Positions 36,966 to 48,816 of a DNA stretch of 64,000 nucleotides are shown here, one piece after another; the stretch's first letter is position 1, and each line of letters opens with the position of its first letter. The position numbers were made by a program, and so were the translations under genes. The stretch spans positions 124,001 to 188,000 of the forward strand of contig JAIWNI010000004.1 in NCBI GenBank assembly GCA_025331435.1, read 5' to 3'. The stretch is from Choanephora cucurbitarum (lineage: Eukaryota > Mucoromycota > Mucoromycetes > Mucorales > Choanephoraceae). The notes beneath the pieces are model-generated. The model worked only from the letters and a program-made list of their open reading frames with translations. It did not search any database and had not been told where the DNA came from.

Positions 36966-39277
36966 GTTTCTCTCAAAAACAAGACAGTTAGAAGAAGAAG
37001 AAAGGAAGAAAAGTTTTTTTTTGGGTCTTATATAAAAAAAAAAATTGGGACTTGTGAAAAACAATTTTTTAAGTTTTTATTTTAAAGACACGCAAAAGAA
37101 GTTTGCTATTTGTGCATCAAAGATGAACTTAAAGTTCAACGAATGACAAACAAAAAGTGACCTGCTTGAAATGCGTGTAGATTGTTGTTGATTCTTACTT
37201 TCGATCTCTGCTTTATTTCTCGTTTGCCACAGAGCTCCTTCCTGATGTAAAAGCCTCACAAAAAAAATTTAAAGACTATTTAGAAGCGGAGACAAAGAAG
37301 ACTGCTTTGATTGAAGGGAACAAAAAGATCAATTTAAAGAGTAAGGGAAAAATGTTTTTTTTTCTTGTCCCTGTATTTCTTTATACGTCAAGATATTTTT
37401 TGAATGACCGCACCGAATTGCATCAGATCAGTGTAAGAAATAAAAGATACCCACCGTTTCCAAGGCAACCGTACGACGTCAAAAACCGAGACATTGAAGC
37501 CAATGTAAATCACCATGGATACTGCTTCCTTATAAACAATGTTAGTCACAAAACAACCATTTACTAAACTGAAAAAGAGGAGTATTTTTTTTGACTTGCT
37601 ATGTTCCAGTCATAAACATCTCGATTTGGGTGAATTTCTGTTACTATTCGGGGATTTGCATGATAAAGATCTACTTTAAATTGATATGTAAACAGCCCAT
37701 CTCTGTATGCATTTTCACTTTGTTTTTCAATCTATAAAAGTTAGCCTAGCGTGTTGTACAGACAAGGAACGAAAACCAGAAACATTGGTATGCTATGCAG
37801 GTATCCCCTTTTAATTTATGTAGAATAGACCAATGCCTGCTTGTGTTATACAGCAGAACCTGTAACAACAATAGAGAGATATATTCAAAACGAACAGGTA
37901 TTATCGGTGGTGAAAAGGGTTCTCATTAGGCACATATTTATTTTGATCAGATAGGGTTCTAATCTGAGGATCATACGGGTATGTCTGACGAAATTAATTG
38001 TAATGCATGGGCAACCTTTCCTCTCTCTCTCTCAGCAAAAAAAAAAGACACAACACACCATCTGTCAACATTGGTCCATTTTTTAAAAGTCTTTTTTTTC
38101 TCATAAAGAGATAATTAAAAAAAGAACATACACTAAGAATGTTCTTTTTTTTTAACCTACTTGCAGTCTTCATTCAAGAAAGGGATCGACAAGGCTATAG
38201 AAAAGAAACTGTGTATCATAAATCAATTTATATAGAGAACAGAGAAAAGTACACAGCGAGAAACAATGACAATTTCTCGATCTAATTGAATAATTTTTAC
38301 AAGGTGCTATACATTTTGTTGGTGCTCTGAAAGCACTTCACAGTCAAAGCATACCAAAGAGTAAACAAACAAATCGCCTTTTTGGCTTGACTGATGAATA
38401 AAGAAGAACCTAATTGTCGAATGGTACAGCTAATTCTGCATTAATCAATGACATAGTTAAAGTCTTTACTTCAACAATTTCTATTATTGTTACACAAGCG
38501 TCAAGCAATGACAATGAATGCTAAAAAAGTTTCTGGACACTTTCGTGTAACCTAAAGTCAAATGCCTGTTTATGTAATTTATTGTAATATAGACATTGAT
38601 CTAGCTACAAACATACCCAGGCAATAAAAAAAAAAGGAAAACAATGCTTAACCAATTAGAGTAATATTCAGATAGAGAAACGAGGAGAGTGAATTAGTGT
38701 TTGCTTATACAATATATGCTGATAAGCTTGTATGACTAGGTCTATTGTGCTTCCTTCACTGAATACTCAGTGTGTGCGTGTGTGTGTGTGTGTCTCAAGC
38801 CAAAGAGTGTTCCTACTGATTTTTGTTCTATCAAGAAAAAATTCAAATGTTCACATGAGATTTGATAAGAAGCTTAAATAGCTTCAGGAAAGGAAGAACA
38901 TTGCTAAAATAGTCATGGCCGAATGATCCTCTACTTTCTTGTACAAGAGTGACGATCCCTTATAGAAAGAGAGTGAAGGGAGCCTTTTTTTAGCGAATGA
39001 AGTTTATGCATTTCAGGTGCCTGCTTTTGAAAACCTGAGCGAATCACGATAAGCAAATTAGGGTGAAGATTCGATTTAAATCAGCGCAAAAGCCAGTACA
39101 TTCCTGTCCTACCTTCTTGTGGCCCGTTATTGCAGGAAATTCGGCCCACGTTTTGACCAGAAGTAAATTGATTTGATTGTGGTCTAGCACTGTCTATGTC
39201 TGTACTGATTTTTTTGTTTTATTTTATTTAGGCGTCTCAGCCATGAGTTCTCTTTCTCTTTTCTTACTTCTTCATAA
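36966..39277. other. 2.3 kb intergenic region
   Basis: Divergent promoters of the Ser-rich gene (minus) and the bHLH gene (plus). It contains a GT microsatellite at about 38772-38794, several poly-A/T tracts and one plus-strand open frame (37307-37567) without a recognisable motif. No RNA gene was identified. Confidence 0.5.
38772..38794. repeat. GT dinucleotide microsatellite
   Basis: A nearly perfect GTGTGCGTGTGTG-type run, about 0.5 kb upstream of the bHLH gene start. Useful as a length-polymorphic marker; no other role evident. Confidence 0.7.
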
Positions 39278-41427
39278 ATGGACCTGTCTACTTTTCAACT
39301 GGTAGATGCCATGAATGATATGGATATGTTACGAACCTTGTCTAATCAGCAAGAAGAGTATGGGCATCAAGAACAGCAAAATCAATCGTCTTCAGCAGAT
39401 GACAACAATTCTTATGAACAATTCCAAGGTGACATCAATTTGTTGTTTCAACATAACCATAGCAACCAAATAAACAACTTTATCCCCTTCAAGAGTAACA
39501 CAACCCATAATACACCAAATCAAGTCATGGCGTCACCTCATTACAGTAGGCCGTCTTCAACTACAATTCGATCCGAATGTTTTGACCAACAAGAGGTATA
39601 TAATAGCAAAAACACTTACAATGAATGTATGTATGATTTATGCTTTCTGTTACTCTTCGACATGCCTCTCATCACATAGGATATTTTTACTCCTCTTATA
39701 TCACCAGCAATGACTCCTTCTTTTAACTATCAGATGCCTCAGTCAAACAAACAACTCAACTTCTCGTCTAACAGTGACATGACCTTCTCTCCGCTCTCTT
39801 CACCTGCCATCTTGCCACAAACGGATCGTCATCCAAAGCAGCCTCATTTTTTAAAGAATGATCCTTCTAGCAATCTGTTACAGAAGGATCATGAGCAATA
39901 CGAAAACATGTCAGTCAATGAGATTTGTGAGCAATATGAACAACTTGAACAGGCAAAGCTATTAATCACACAAAAGTTGTCTCAACTTCAAAAGACACAA
40001 CATCAGTACAACAACAATCAATACCAGCAAAACCTGTTGTCGCCTTCCAATTCAAGAACCCTAATGAAGAATGGTAGAGAAGTGAATGACTTTTTTTTGT
40101 AAAACAAAGAGAACAAAAAACGACTAATCATCATTCTTTCCCTACAACAGCACTGGAAACTCAACACTCTCATCTAAACACTCTCTCAACCACTGGTCAT
40201 CACAACCTGTCTGAACCAAACTCACCTTTGCAGTCGCCTCACATGGAACCTGCGACACCTGCCTCTTTAATGAACATGAAAGTCAGTAGCTCGACACCTT
40301 CTAAACTACAGTTTTCATCTAGCAACAGAACTCAGTCTATCTATGCCAACCGAAACACATCTCAATCACAACTTTCTTCAACTGCATCTTCTTCTGTCAG
40401 CATACCTGCATCTGTGACCTTTGACATGACAGCCGCTACAACAGCCGTAACAACCAGTACTTTTCAATCGCCTATCTCAAACAAACACCCAATGCATGAC
40501 AGCAACAGAATTGTCTCTCCTATGCTCACTCCGACTGCCATCATGTCTAATCCTGTGGTTCAATCTGTTCCTCCATCTCCTCTTGCCCTTCATCCTCGAA
40601 AGCCATCGACTCGCTCATCACTCAAGTCTGAAAGACAAACAAGACACAAGAAGCAAAGACGCGAATCAGCCGATAGCAAGACAGGGAATGGTATTCATTC
40701 ATCTCCTCGTGCTCTTAAGCCTTTATTGATCAGCCCAACCCTAAACCCTGGTCTCAAACCTCTACCTAATGCCATGCTAGGCTCAGTGAATACCAGCAGT
40801 AGCGCTAAAAACAGTCAAGTGCATTCTGTAGAAGATGCAGAACACATCTTGGCCACCCGATCCAACTATCAGAATCTGATGGAAGGGAAAGGTGCAGCAC
40901 TAGGCATTGCTTTCTCTACACAGATCAAAAGTGGTCTCGAGGTCAGGAGAACTGCACACAAAGCTGCTGAACAAAAGCGCCGAGATTCTCTTAAAGAATG
41001 GTTTGATAGACTAAGACATGAAGTTGAAGAAGGCTATGTGAAGCGCCAAAAGACACTGATGTCTCAGATCATTAAAGAACAAGAACTCGAGAAAGCCAAT
41101 AGCTCAAAGAAGAATGGTGATACCAGTGCTGAAGATGAGCAAGGCGAAGATGCTAATTCGAGTATGAAGCCGCTTTCAAAAGTGCTTTTACTCCAGTATG
41201 CATATGAATACATTGCTTCTCTTAAGAACCGTCTTGAAGAAAAAGATGCTGTCATCAGAAGATTAACTGGTGACGAAAGTCCGAGATGCAGTCTGAAACG
41301 CAAGCAAGATTATGCAGAGGAAGAAAACAGTAATGGCGATGACCATCATTCGCCTATTAACAGAAGCTTTGAACAGATGGAAACAATAGCAGAAGAAGAT
41401 CAAACATTAGAAAATGAACAATTATGA
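39278..41427 (+). CDS. bHLH transcription factor with extended loop
   Basis: Exons 39278-39595, 39680-40073 and 40151-41427 give 662 residues. The first 480 are Gln/Asn/Ser/Pro-rich and probably disordered activation regions. Near residues 503-605 lies a basic helix-loop-helix: AHKAAEQKRRDSLKEWFDRL is the basic region plus helix 1, with the E-box-reading Glu and Arg positions present. Helix 2 is LSKVLLLQYAYEYIASLKNRL. About 45 acidic or polar residues separate the helices, much longer than the usual 5-15. The continuing heptad LEEKDAVIRRL may extend into a short zipper. Expected to be a nuclear dimeric E-box binder; the target pathway cannot be told. The tail is acidic (MET..AEEDQTLENEQL). 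Both introns are short (84 and 77 nt) with canonical borders. Confidence 0.88.
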
Positions 41428-42008
41428 GATCCTTTAATATACCTTGCCTTTTCGAATTGATCGCTTTTAAGAAAAAATGCGACTATTCTTTATGTATTAT
41501 GTATGCCCTCCCCCCCCTCTCTCTCTTTCTTTCTTAATATTCAAAAATTTATCACCTTCCTTTTTTTTTATGCCATCTATCATATGATTTCAACATTTAC
41601 ATCACTCTTACTATCATCGATTTTGTTTCGTATACCTGTACTTTTTTTTCTACTTATGCTTCAATTAAGCATACACACAAATATGTCTTTGTTCATATTT
41701 GAATTTTTGTTGTTGTTGTTGATTTTAATAAACAATTGATTTGACAGATACAGTTCATTTGATTTGCCCGGGAAGTAGTTGCCAAGGAAACAATGTAATG
41801 TAGCATGAATCCTTTTTTTCTGATTGTGTACCTTTTTGAATCTCAGGGGGAATTGTTTTGTGACTTCTGTGACAAGTATTGGTCTTTATTTTTTTTTAAT
41901 TTGAAAGTTTTCATACATACCTATTTTTCTTCTTCTTCTTTAGCTTAAAAAGAAAAGAAGGGAAGAGAGGTATTCGGCATTCTCGGGCGCAAACACCAAC
42001 TAAAAAGA
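41428..42008. other. Intergenic between bHLH and nucleotidyltransferase genes
   Basis: The 3' flank of the bHLH gene with CT-rich and T-rich runs, AATAAA-like signals near 41725-41735, and the leader of the next gene. No gene seen. Confidence 0.5.
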
Positions 42009-44464
42009 ATGCTGAATAACAATATAAAGAAGAGGATGCAGGCATCCAAAGATTATCTTGATACACAAATTGAAAGCAATACACTTGCAGCAGCAAGTAA
42101 TAGTATCAAGTATACGCCATCTCCAGAGGATGACCTTGCAACCGATGAGTCTACCAGCCCACTTATACCGTACGTTCTCGACATACAGCAAGAAGATAAT
42201 CTTTCAATAGATGTCATTCAGCTTTACAATGTATGTGTTGTATATATATGCGAAGATCGAAAGAAATCAATTAAAGAAATAAGCATACTATAGGATCTTT
42301 TGCCTAGTAAAGAAAGCCATGATAGACGTACGAAATTTGTCAGTCTAATGGAAAGATTGCTAAACAATGAGTGGCCTGACCATGAGATAAAAGCAAATGT
42401 GTTTGGGTAAGCTATAGTCTCTCAGCTATACAAAACACTATACTGATCAAAGCACACTACAGTTCTTCAGTCAATGACCTGGGGACAAGTTCTTCAGATG
42501 TTGACCTATGTATTACTACACCATGGTTGGGATTGCGCAATGTTCGAATACTCGCCAAGTTATTCCGAAGATGTAAATTAGCTTATTATCATCTTTAATC
42601 TTGAGTTATTAATTTTTATATGTTTATTTTCCTATTATAGGTGGTATGCAGCATGTTGTATGTGTTCCTCGCGCAAAAGTACCTATTGTTCGCTTATTCG
42701 ATCCAGAGCTGTAAGTCGGTCCATTCTCTCACATATGACTGTGCATTAACAATTGAACATCAGACAGCTTTCATGCGATATCAACGTAAACAACACTTTG
42801 GCTCTTCAAAACACCAAAATGATAAAAACTTATGTCGCATTGGATCCGCGCGTTAGACCTCTGATTATGTCAATTAAGCATTGGACAAAACAACGATCAC
42901 TAAACGATGCCGGTAAATCACAAAATAGCACATCAACTCATTGTCTTGTTTGCTTACGTAATGTCATTCTCAATGCCTATTAGCTAATGGCGGTACACTA
43001 TCATCCTATACCTGGACTTGCATGATTATCAATTTCTTACAACAGCGACAGCCACCTATTTTACCTGTACTTCATCTGATTGAGAATGAAGGCAAAGATG
43101 AAGATTATTTTTACGACAATATTGAAAAACTAGAAGGATTTGGCAGTAACAATCATGAGAGTTTGGGTGGATTGTTGTTTGCTTTCTTTCGTCGTTATGC
43201 GATCGAATTCGATTACAATGAGCAGGTAGTCTCTGTCAGAAATGGGCGTTATCTATCCAAAAAGGAAAAAGGCTGGGATGTTGGACGAAACAAAATTAGC
43301 TTATGTGTAGAAGAGCCATTCAACATTGGACGGAATCTAGGCAATTCTGCTGATGTTACATCGGTACATGGCTTACGATGCGAGTTCCAAAGAGCACTGG
43401 ATCTTTTGTTACTAGGGGAAGGTTTTGATGTCATTTCGAAACCCTATCAGCCTTTCTCTTCAACAGCTAATGTTGACATACCCTTCCATCATGACAACCA
43501 CCATGCTGACGCTCTTTCACTCACTCTACCTGCAGATAACCGTCACTCTCCATTCCTTTCACCATATTCTTATAATGACAGTACTCATCCTTATGAACGA
43601 CGACGAAGCATGGTAGATGGTATCTACTCATATCCCTCTTCATCTCTTCCTACACACATCCATTCCTATCGTGCACCGACATCATCTAAAGCATTACATT
43701 TACCATCAAGCACATTCCATCCTCGCTTTAGTTCACCACAAGCACTCGACTCAATCCTAAAAGTTCGAAATACACGGCATGGAAGTCATCCTTTACCTCC
43801 CGTTCCTTCAACTTTACTTTCTATGCTTAATATCAGTGCCAATCATGGCACAGACCAATCTGTAGATAAAATTTTAGCAAGGTATCATCCTAGAAAGAAT
43901 GCATCTAAACCTGCTTCATTGCAACCTCTATCCGAGACACGTACTACAAGAAAGGCAGTAGGGAACACTCATTATAGACGCAACAAACCACACTATCATC
44001 GTCACACTCCTTCTCCTCATGACTCTCCTCAAGCTAATAACAACAGCGGGCTACATACACGTCACTTTGATCGGAAACCAAGACGTCGGTCAAGTGGTAT
44101 GGAATGGCCAAGCATATTGAAAAACAACAACAGCAATATCAGTAACAATGCTCAGGAGAAATCTAACGCATGGGTTTCTGAACAACCTCAGCGATCAAGG
44201 CGATGGTCGACTACAAAGGCAATGCCTGACACTGATCCGCCCGAGTCAGAGCCCAAGACTCAAGTAGAGCCCAAGAAAAAGACGATGGCTGAGATTGTGA
44301 AGGTCCATACACCACCTACAATAAAGCCAAAGTCACCTCTAGCTAGTATCAGCTCATCTAGCAGCAAGAGCAATAACAAGAGCAATAGTAAGAAGCAAAA
44401 AAGTAATAATAACAAATCTGCCACAAGTAGTAGTTCTAAGCAGCAAAAGAAGAAGAAGCATTGA
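42009..44464 (+). CDS. Non-canonical poly(A)/poly(U) polymerase (Cid1/TUTase family)
   Basis: Adds nucleotides to RNA 3' ends, affecting RNA decay or activation. Exons 42009-42230, 42294-42406, 42463-42572, 42641-42710, 42764-42912 and 42984-44464 give 714 residues, all phases matching. The catalytic signature is intact: GSSVNDLGTSSSDVDLCI has the GS plus the first two Asp, and SCDINVNN carries the third. A helical central domain follows (VRPLIMSIKHWTKQR, LSSYTWTCMIINFLQ) with the PAP-associated segment SLGGLLFAFFRRYAIEFDY. The last ~300 residues are Ser/His/Pro-rich then basic (SNNKSNSKKQKSNNNKS, ending QQKKKKH) and probably disordered RNA-binding sequence. Whether it prefers ATP or UTP cannot be read by eye. 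It is closer to cytoplasmic Cid1/Cid11/Gld2 proteins than to canonical PAP. Confidence 0.9.
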
Positions 44465-45882
44465 TCTCTTTCCTAGTGATAACGAGATACCTAGAAACCC
44501 AAAATGTACATATACACTCTTTTAAAGATAAAAAAAAAACTGAAAAAGAAAAAAAAAGTTTTTGTTTGTAAAATATAGTTGTTCAATAAACATCAGATTA
44601 TATGTGTAGATATGCATTTGCCCTTTTTCAGTTTATGAAAAAAAACAAGCATACTACAACAACTGCTGATACGCATGTATACTGCTGCTTTCAGACGAGA
44701 TACGTATCATTTTTATCCTTAATGTTGACTTTAGCCAAAACAGAATGCAAATGTATTACTCAAAAAACGATTAGATTGCTACTTAGTAACACAAGATCAG
44801 GGCCGAGAGCCGACCATTGTATTTCCAAAATGCATCAGTCGAGTCAGTTGAGAATCGAACTACGATCAATCAATTGCGACCCTTGTATATAACAGATAGA
44901 CTAGAAAGAAATGTCCTGGCCTCACTACAAGTTTCATAGATAGTTACAGTATTGATTTCGAAGAAAGTAAAGCCACCACCGATTAACCTAGAGGGGAGCG
45001 AGTTCAGGGGAGTAAAATGTCGATTTACTCCCCTCTGAGTTAGCTAGTGCACTTTATACAAGTTCTATTAGCGTGAGTAAAGATTGTTGCTGGGCATGAG
45101 GATCTATTAATCAAAAGTGCTGTAGTGAGAAAAGACTGCTTCATCAATTTGTGTCAGGCACAGAGAGCTCTTGAAGCTAACTTTATTTCTCAAATAAACT
45201 TCTTTGTTTGATTATCAAAGGTTTTCATTTAAAACAGTTGTTATCAACAGTTGATATCCATTCAATTATTGAATAGAAGAATGATGTCTTTAATGCTTCA
45301 TGCATTACATCTGTTTATGAGTCAAAAAAATAGTTTGAAAACAGTAAATGAAAAAATGCCAGAGTTAGAACTATCATTTAGGAGGTTTTTTCTTTAAAGG
45401 ATACACAGCTACTTGAATAAAGTATACATGTGCCTCCACTCATAAACAATTAGAAGACGTTGTGTATTTCGGCCAATCTAAGCAACAAAATATGAATTGC
45501 TAAACTAAAGCCTTATCTTGGTTGCTTTAAAATTACTCGTTTATTGGCTATGTCATGTACTCCTGCTACAAGAAGATCTTTCTTTAAAAAACAAATGTCC
45601 CCCAAGAAAGAGTCACAAGCAACGTCATCCTTTTTGGAATCAATTGTGTGGAGAGAAAAATTTCACAAAAACAAAGAAAAAGATAAAAAAAGAAGAGGAA
45701 AGAGCGAAAAAATAAGAGAGAGAAAAAAAAAGGTTAGCTATTTACAGTCTCGGCCCCCCTGATATGTACCAGGCCCACCCACAGCGAAAAAAAAAATTGT
45801 GCAAAGAACAGTAAAAAAATTATCGCCTTATTTGCCAAAACACTTTTTTTTTTTCTTCTTTCTCTTTCGTATATTAATAAAG
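44465..45882. other. 1.4 kb intergenic region
   Basis: The 3' flank of the nucleotidyltransferase, a hairpin at 45006-45034 (listed separately), and a low-complexity A-rich stretch (45655-45730) that yields spurious Lys-rich open frames. The last 45 bp are the COX12 leader. No gene seen. Confidence 0.5.
45006..45034. repeat. Perfect 11-bp stem-loop
   Basis: AGGGGAGTAAA (45006-45016) and TTTACTCCCCT (45024-45034) are perfect reverse complements around a 7-nt loop; a nearby partial copy of the arm (GAGGGGAG) occurs at about 44991-44998. GC-rich relative to its surroundings. It could be a structured RNA element, a palindromic binding site or an element end. Confidence 0.55.
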
Positions 45883-46409
45883 ATGTCTGACGCTGCTGAT
45901 ACACAAAAGTTGACCACTGGTATGTAGACCATTTATAATACAAATAATTAAGAGATACATGATAATAACTTCTGTTGCGTTTGCTTAGTTGGTTTTGACG
46001 CTCGGTAACGTGTCATGACAAGATGCCATTGTCTTCGTTTCTCAGACTAACATTTTCTTTTCTTTTTCAAATCTCTATCTTACCACAGTTTCCCCAACAC
46101 CAACCAAACCAAGCAGTATGTATCAAACAGAACTTTTGAGCAAACTTAGCTTCACACTGACTTATTTTGATTATTAGCTGCTGGCAAAACTACGTCGATT
46201 ACTTCAAGTGTATCAACGCTCGTGGTGAAGAATTCGAACCTTGTCAACAATTCAAGAAGGCTTACCACTCCTTGTGTCCTAACGAATGGGTAAGTGTGGA
46301 AGTCAGACGAAAGTAGCTGGAAGAGAGAGTACTGATTTCCTTTCTATAGATTGAAAAGTGGGATTCTCAAAGAGAAGAAGGTCGTAACCCCTCCAACCTT
46401 CAAGTTTAA
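45883..46409 (+). CDS. cox12: Cytochrome c oxidase subunit VIb (Cox12/COX6B)
   Basis: Intermembrane-space subunit at the dimer interface of respiratory complex IV. Five predicted exons: 45883-45919, 45989-46004 (16 nt), 46089-46115 (27 nt), 46178-46289 and 46350-46409, all phases fitting, for 83 residues, the same length as yeast Cox12. The recognisable core VGFDARFPNTNQTKHCWQNY is split over four exons. The four Cys form CX9C (C..WQNYVDYFK..C) and CX10C (C..QQFKKAYHSL..C) pairs, the CHCH fold imported by the Mia40 disulfide relay. The conserved tail WIEKWDSQREEG follows. Because the coding exons are tiny, no open frame of 60 codons marks this gene. The T-rich leader just before the ATG suggests strong expression. 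Confidence 0.95.
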
Positions 46410-46732
46410 ATACGACAATAATACAGCATATTCTATTATTTCATTCTCTTCTCTATATATTTCTTTTTGAATGCGTGTTGTGAAAAATTACCTTTCGTTT
46501 TTTTTTGTCTGAGTGTACAAATGGTTTACTAAGCATGTGTTTATAGTACATTTTAAAAGTAGACTTCTAGAAGTATCTTTATAAAGCATAAAGAGGAAGA
46601 CATAGTTGCAGTATGTTGTCTTTTTTCACATAAAAGAAATGGAGGAGGAAAAGAGAGATATTCACATTAAAACAAATTCAAGATATACAAGTACTATTTT
46701 TAAAAGAAAAGAAAAGAAAAGAAAAAGATCTA
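46410..46732. other. Convergent 3' flanks of COX12 and F-box gene
   Basis: This 323-bp gap lies between two convergent stop codons; AT-rich with a GAAAA repeat near 46705-46730. Nothing else seen. Confidence 0.5.
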
Positions 46733-48103
46733 TCAAGCTATACCAACAAGCATACGCCGTCTTTGCCACCATACTGTATTCCCTCGAATAACAGTGGACC
46801 TTGGCATAAATTTAGTTGTATCCATGAAGTGGGTCAATTGATTTTCTATAGGATCATTACTGTCATCATCTTGATTATCACCATCTTGAGGAACATCATT
46901 TTTGCTAGCACTTTTGTCAATCAGCTCTTTCATATATTCACTCTGAATCATGTCTCGCTTAACTCCACCTAGACAGAGTCGCTGTAAGCCAGAACTTGTC
47001 GTGGCCCGATGTTGATAGATGTTTGTCATCTCGATATTGATGCGCTGTACAACAGAGCTAAAGAAAGTAGAGCCCAGACAACGAGAATCGCTTATGCTGA
47101 TAGTTTCAAGAGTAGAGCAATGAGTAATGATGGCAGTTAGGGTATCTTCAGAAACTCGTTCTGTATTGTTGTTAAATATACAAATCTGGCGTATTTTCTT
47201 GCATCGAAAGGCAATGTACCGTATGGATTTGTCGGTAAGCTGGTATGCATTGCCTATACTGAGGTATTCTAATGTATTCCCGCACTTGTCAGCCAATGTA
47301 GCCAGGCCGGAATCGCTAATGGGTGTGTTGCCCATGATCTCAATGCTTCTTAGCTGAGGATTGATGATGGCAAGTTTGCAGAGTGTGGAACTTTGGATTG
47401 TTGAGCAATTGCTAAGTGTGATGGACTCGAGCGAGCCTGAAGTCATATATTTAGCCATTTCATACACAGAATCATCTGTCTTGGGTGAATACGAGACGAG
47501 GCGAATTGATTTCAGTTTAGGACAATTGTAAGCGAAATGTGATAATGGAAGGGATTGCGTGAAGCGTGGTTGTTGCCGTTGCTGCTGTTGCTGTTGCTGC
47601 TGTTGCTGCTGTTGCTGCTGTTGTTGTTGCTGTCTTAGCAGCATAGGCATAGGTAGTTTTGGTCCTGCAGTAGGGTTTTCTGGTACAGGTTGCTGATGCA
47701 TCATTTTGCGGTTCATGAGCAAGTGCGCTGCTGCTGGAGGAGCTACGGCGTGAGTTTGTTGGAAGGTAAGGCTAATTGACAGGAGATTAGGGCAGAGCGC
47801 AGTAATGAGCATTAAGTGGCTCGAATTGATACTAAAATCTTTGTCTGAGTGGACGAGTTCAAGTGATGTAATGAAATTCCCATACTGAATAGTTGCTGTT
47901 CGTTTTGCGACGATACTAAATATCCGTTCAAATTCTCTCTCTCGTACAAACTTGAAGCTGGACCAAGTTTTCTTGGTAAACTCCAGGTGCCACTGTCGAC
48001 AGACAAGCGCTGCTTGTAGCAGGTCAGCTCTACTGAGAAAAGAAAAGACTCGGTTGAGACAAGGAAATGGCGTGATTGTCTTCAGAAGAGCATCTCTTGT
48101 CAT
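46733..48103 (-). CDS. F-box/leucine-rich repeat protein
   Basis: Single exon, 456 residues. The N-terminal F-box (about residues 12-50) reads CLNRVFSFLSRADLLQAALV then CRQWHLEF, the Skp1-binding fold. Leu-rich repeats follow, interrupted by a CAG/CAA-encoded polyGln tract at about 157-173; the clearest run is LRSIEIMGNTPISDSGLATL, LEYLSIGNAYQLTDKSIRYI and LETISISDSRCLG, matching the Cys-containing LRR type of Fbxl/Grr1-like proteins. Expected role: substrate receptor of an SCF ubiquitin ligase; the substrate is unknown. The C-terminal part has an acidic patch (GDNQDDDSNDP). No introns, which is unusual among the larger genes here. It is shorter than Grr1, so orthology to it is not claimed. 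Confidence 0.85.
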   Translation of the reverse strand: MTRDALLKTITPFPCLNRVFSFLSRADLLQAALVCRQWHLEFTKKTWSSFKFVREREFERIFSIVAKRTATIQYGNFITSLELVHSDKDFSINSSHLMLITALCPNLLSISLTFQQTHAVAPPAAAHLLMNRKMMHQQPVPENPTAGPKLPMPMLLRQQQQQQQQQQQQQQQQQQRQQPRFTQSLPLSHFAYNCPKLKSIRLVSYSPKTDDSVYEMAKYMTSGSLESITLSNCSTIQSSTLCKLAIINPQLRSIEIMGNTPISDSGLATLADKCGNTLEYLSIGNAYQLTDKSIRYIAFRCKKIRQICIFNNNTERVSEDTLTAIITHCSTLETISISDSRCLGSTFFSSVVQRINIEMTNIYQHRATTSSGLQRLCLGGVKRDMIQSEYMKELIDKSASKNDVPQDGDNQDDDSNDPIENQLTHFMDTTKFMPRSTVIRGNTVWWQRRRMLVGIA

Positions 48104-48816
48104 AGAGTAACCACTATGTACCGATCAACTATGTCAGTCGTATGCTTGATATCTATATATGTGTGTGTAGTCTCTGTCTAGTTCCTGTTCAAGTGTGTAA
48201 ATACAAAATGTGCCCTCTATGGATATGAGTGCTACGTATAAAACAGAAAAAAGAGAAAGAGAGCGAAAGGAAAGCTGATAAGTGCTACCAACGCGAATTT
48301 TGCGAGTGTATTTGTATAGTAATGAGGGGAGAGCAAAAAAATAAGAAAGGGAAGAGGTGTAAGCAAATATATAGATTTGTAATTGCGTAGATAAAGGTTA
48401 TGAATAAGCAAATGACAAAACTTACATACAGAAAATAGAGTCGCTGTTTTGGAATTTGATGTTGTGCAAAAAAAAACTTTGCCAGAAATGATGTCACTTT
48501 ATCTAACAATAAGGCTCCGGTTTTTTCTTAATCATCTTAATATGAACATGGATTTTCTAATGCCAGTAGGCAGAAATTGGTTTTTAAAGCGATATAGACG
48601 CCTTGTTTCCATGACAGCTAACCAATTCGTCTATCTGAATGCCTACCTTATTGCTTAAATTTTGACCAATTCATTCCTAAGTTTGCGTTGTCAGACTCCT
48701 CAGCAAATTTGATGTTTTCATAACTTCAGATCGGCTGAAGCGGCTTTTGAATATCTTACCTTCAATTGGCGCCACCTTTCTTTTTCTTTCTTTTCATTCT
48801 ACCAGGAGAAGCCATA
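48104..48816. other. Divergent promoter region
   Basis: Lies between the F-box gene (minus) and the gene starting at 48817 (plus). An open frame at 48449-48658 has no motif. A pyrimidine-rich stretch with CTACCAG at 48776-48805 just before the start could be a 5'UTR intron acceptor. Confidence 0.4.

Noticed and set aside
37795..37965. Tiny possible three-exon gene of about 23 codons
   Set aside because: GT..AG pairs can be fitted, but the product is too short and feature-less to distinguish from chance.
44815..44890. tRNA-like TTCGATTC on the minus strand
   Set aside because: The flanking bases do not form a T stem, no anticodon or acceptor stems could be built, and there is no box A.
45518..45762. 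Two overlapping Lys-rich plus-strand open frames
   Set aside because: They are produced by an A/G-rich low-complexity tract; no start context or conserved sequence.
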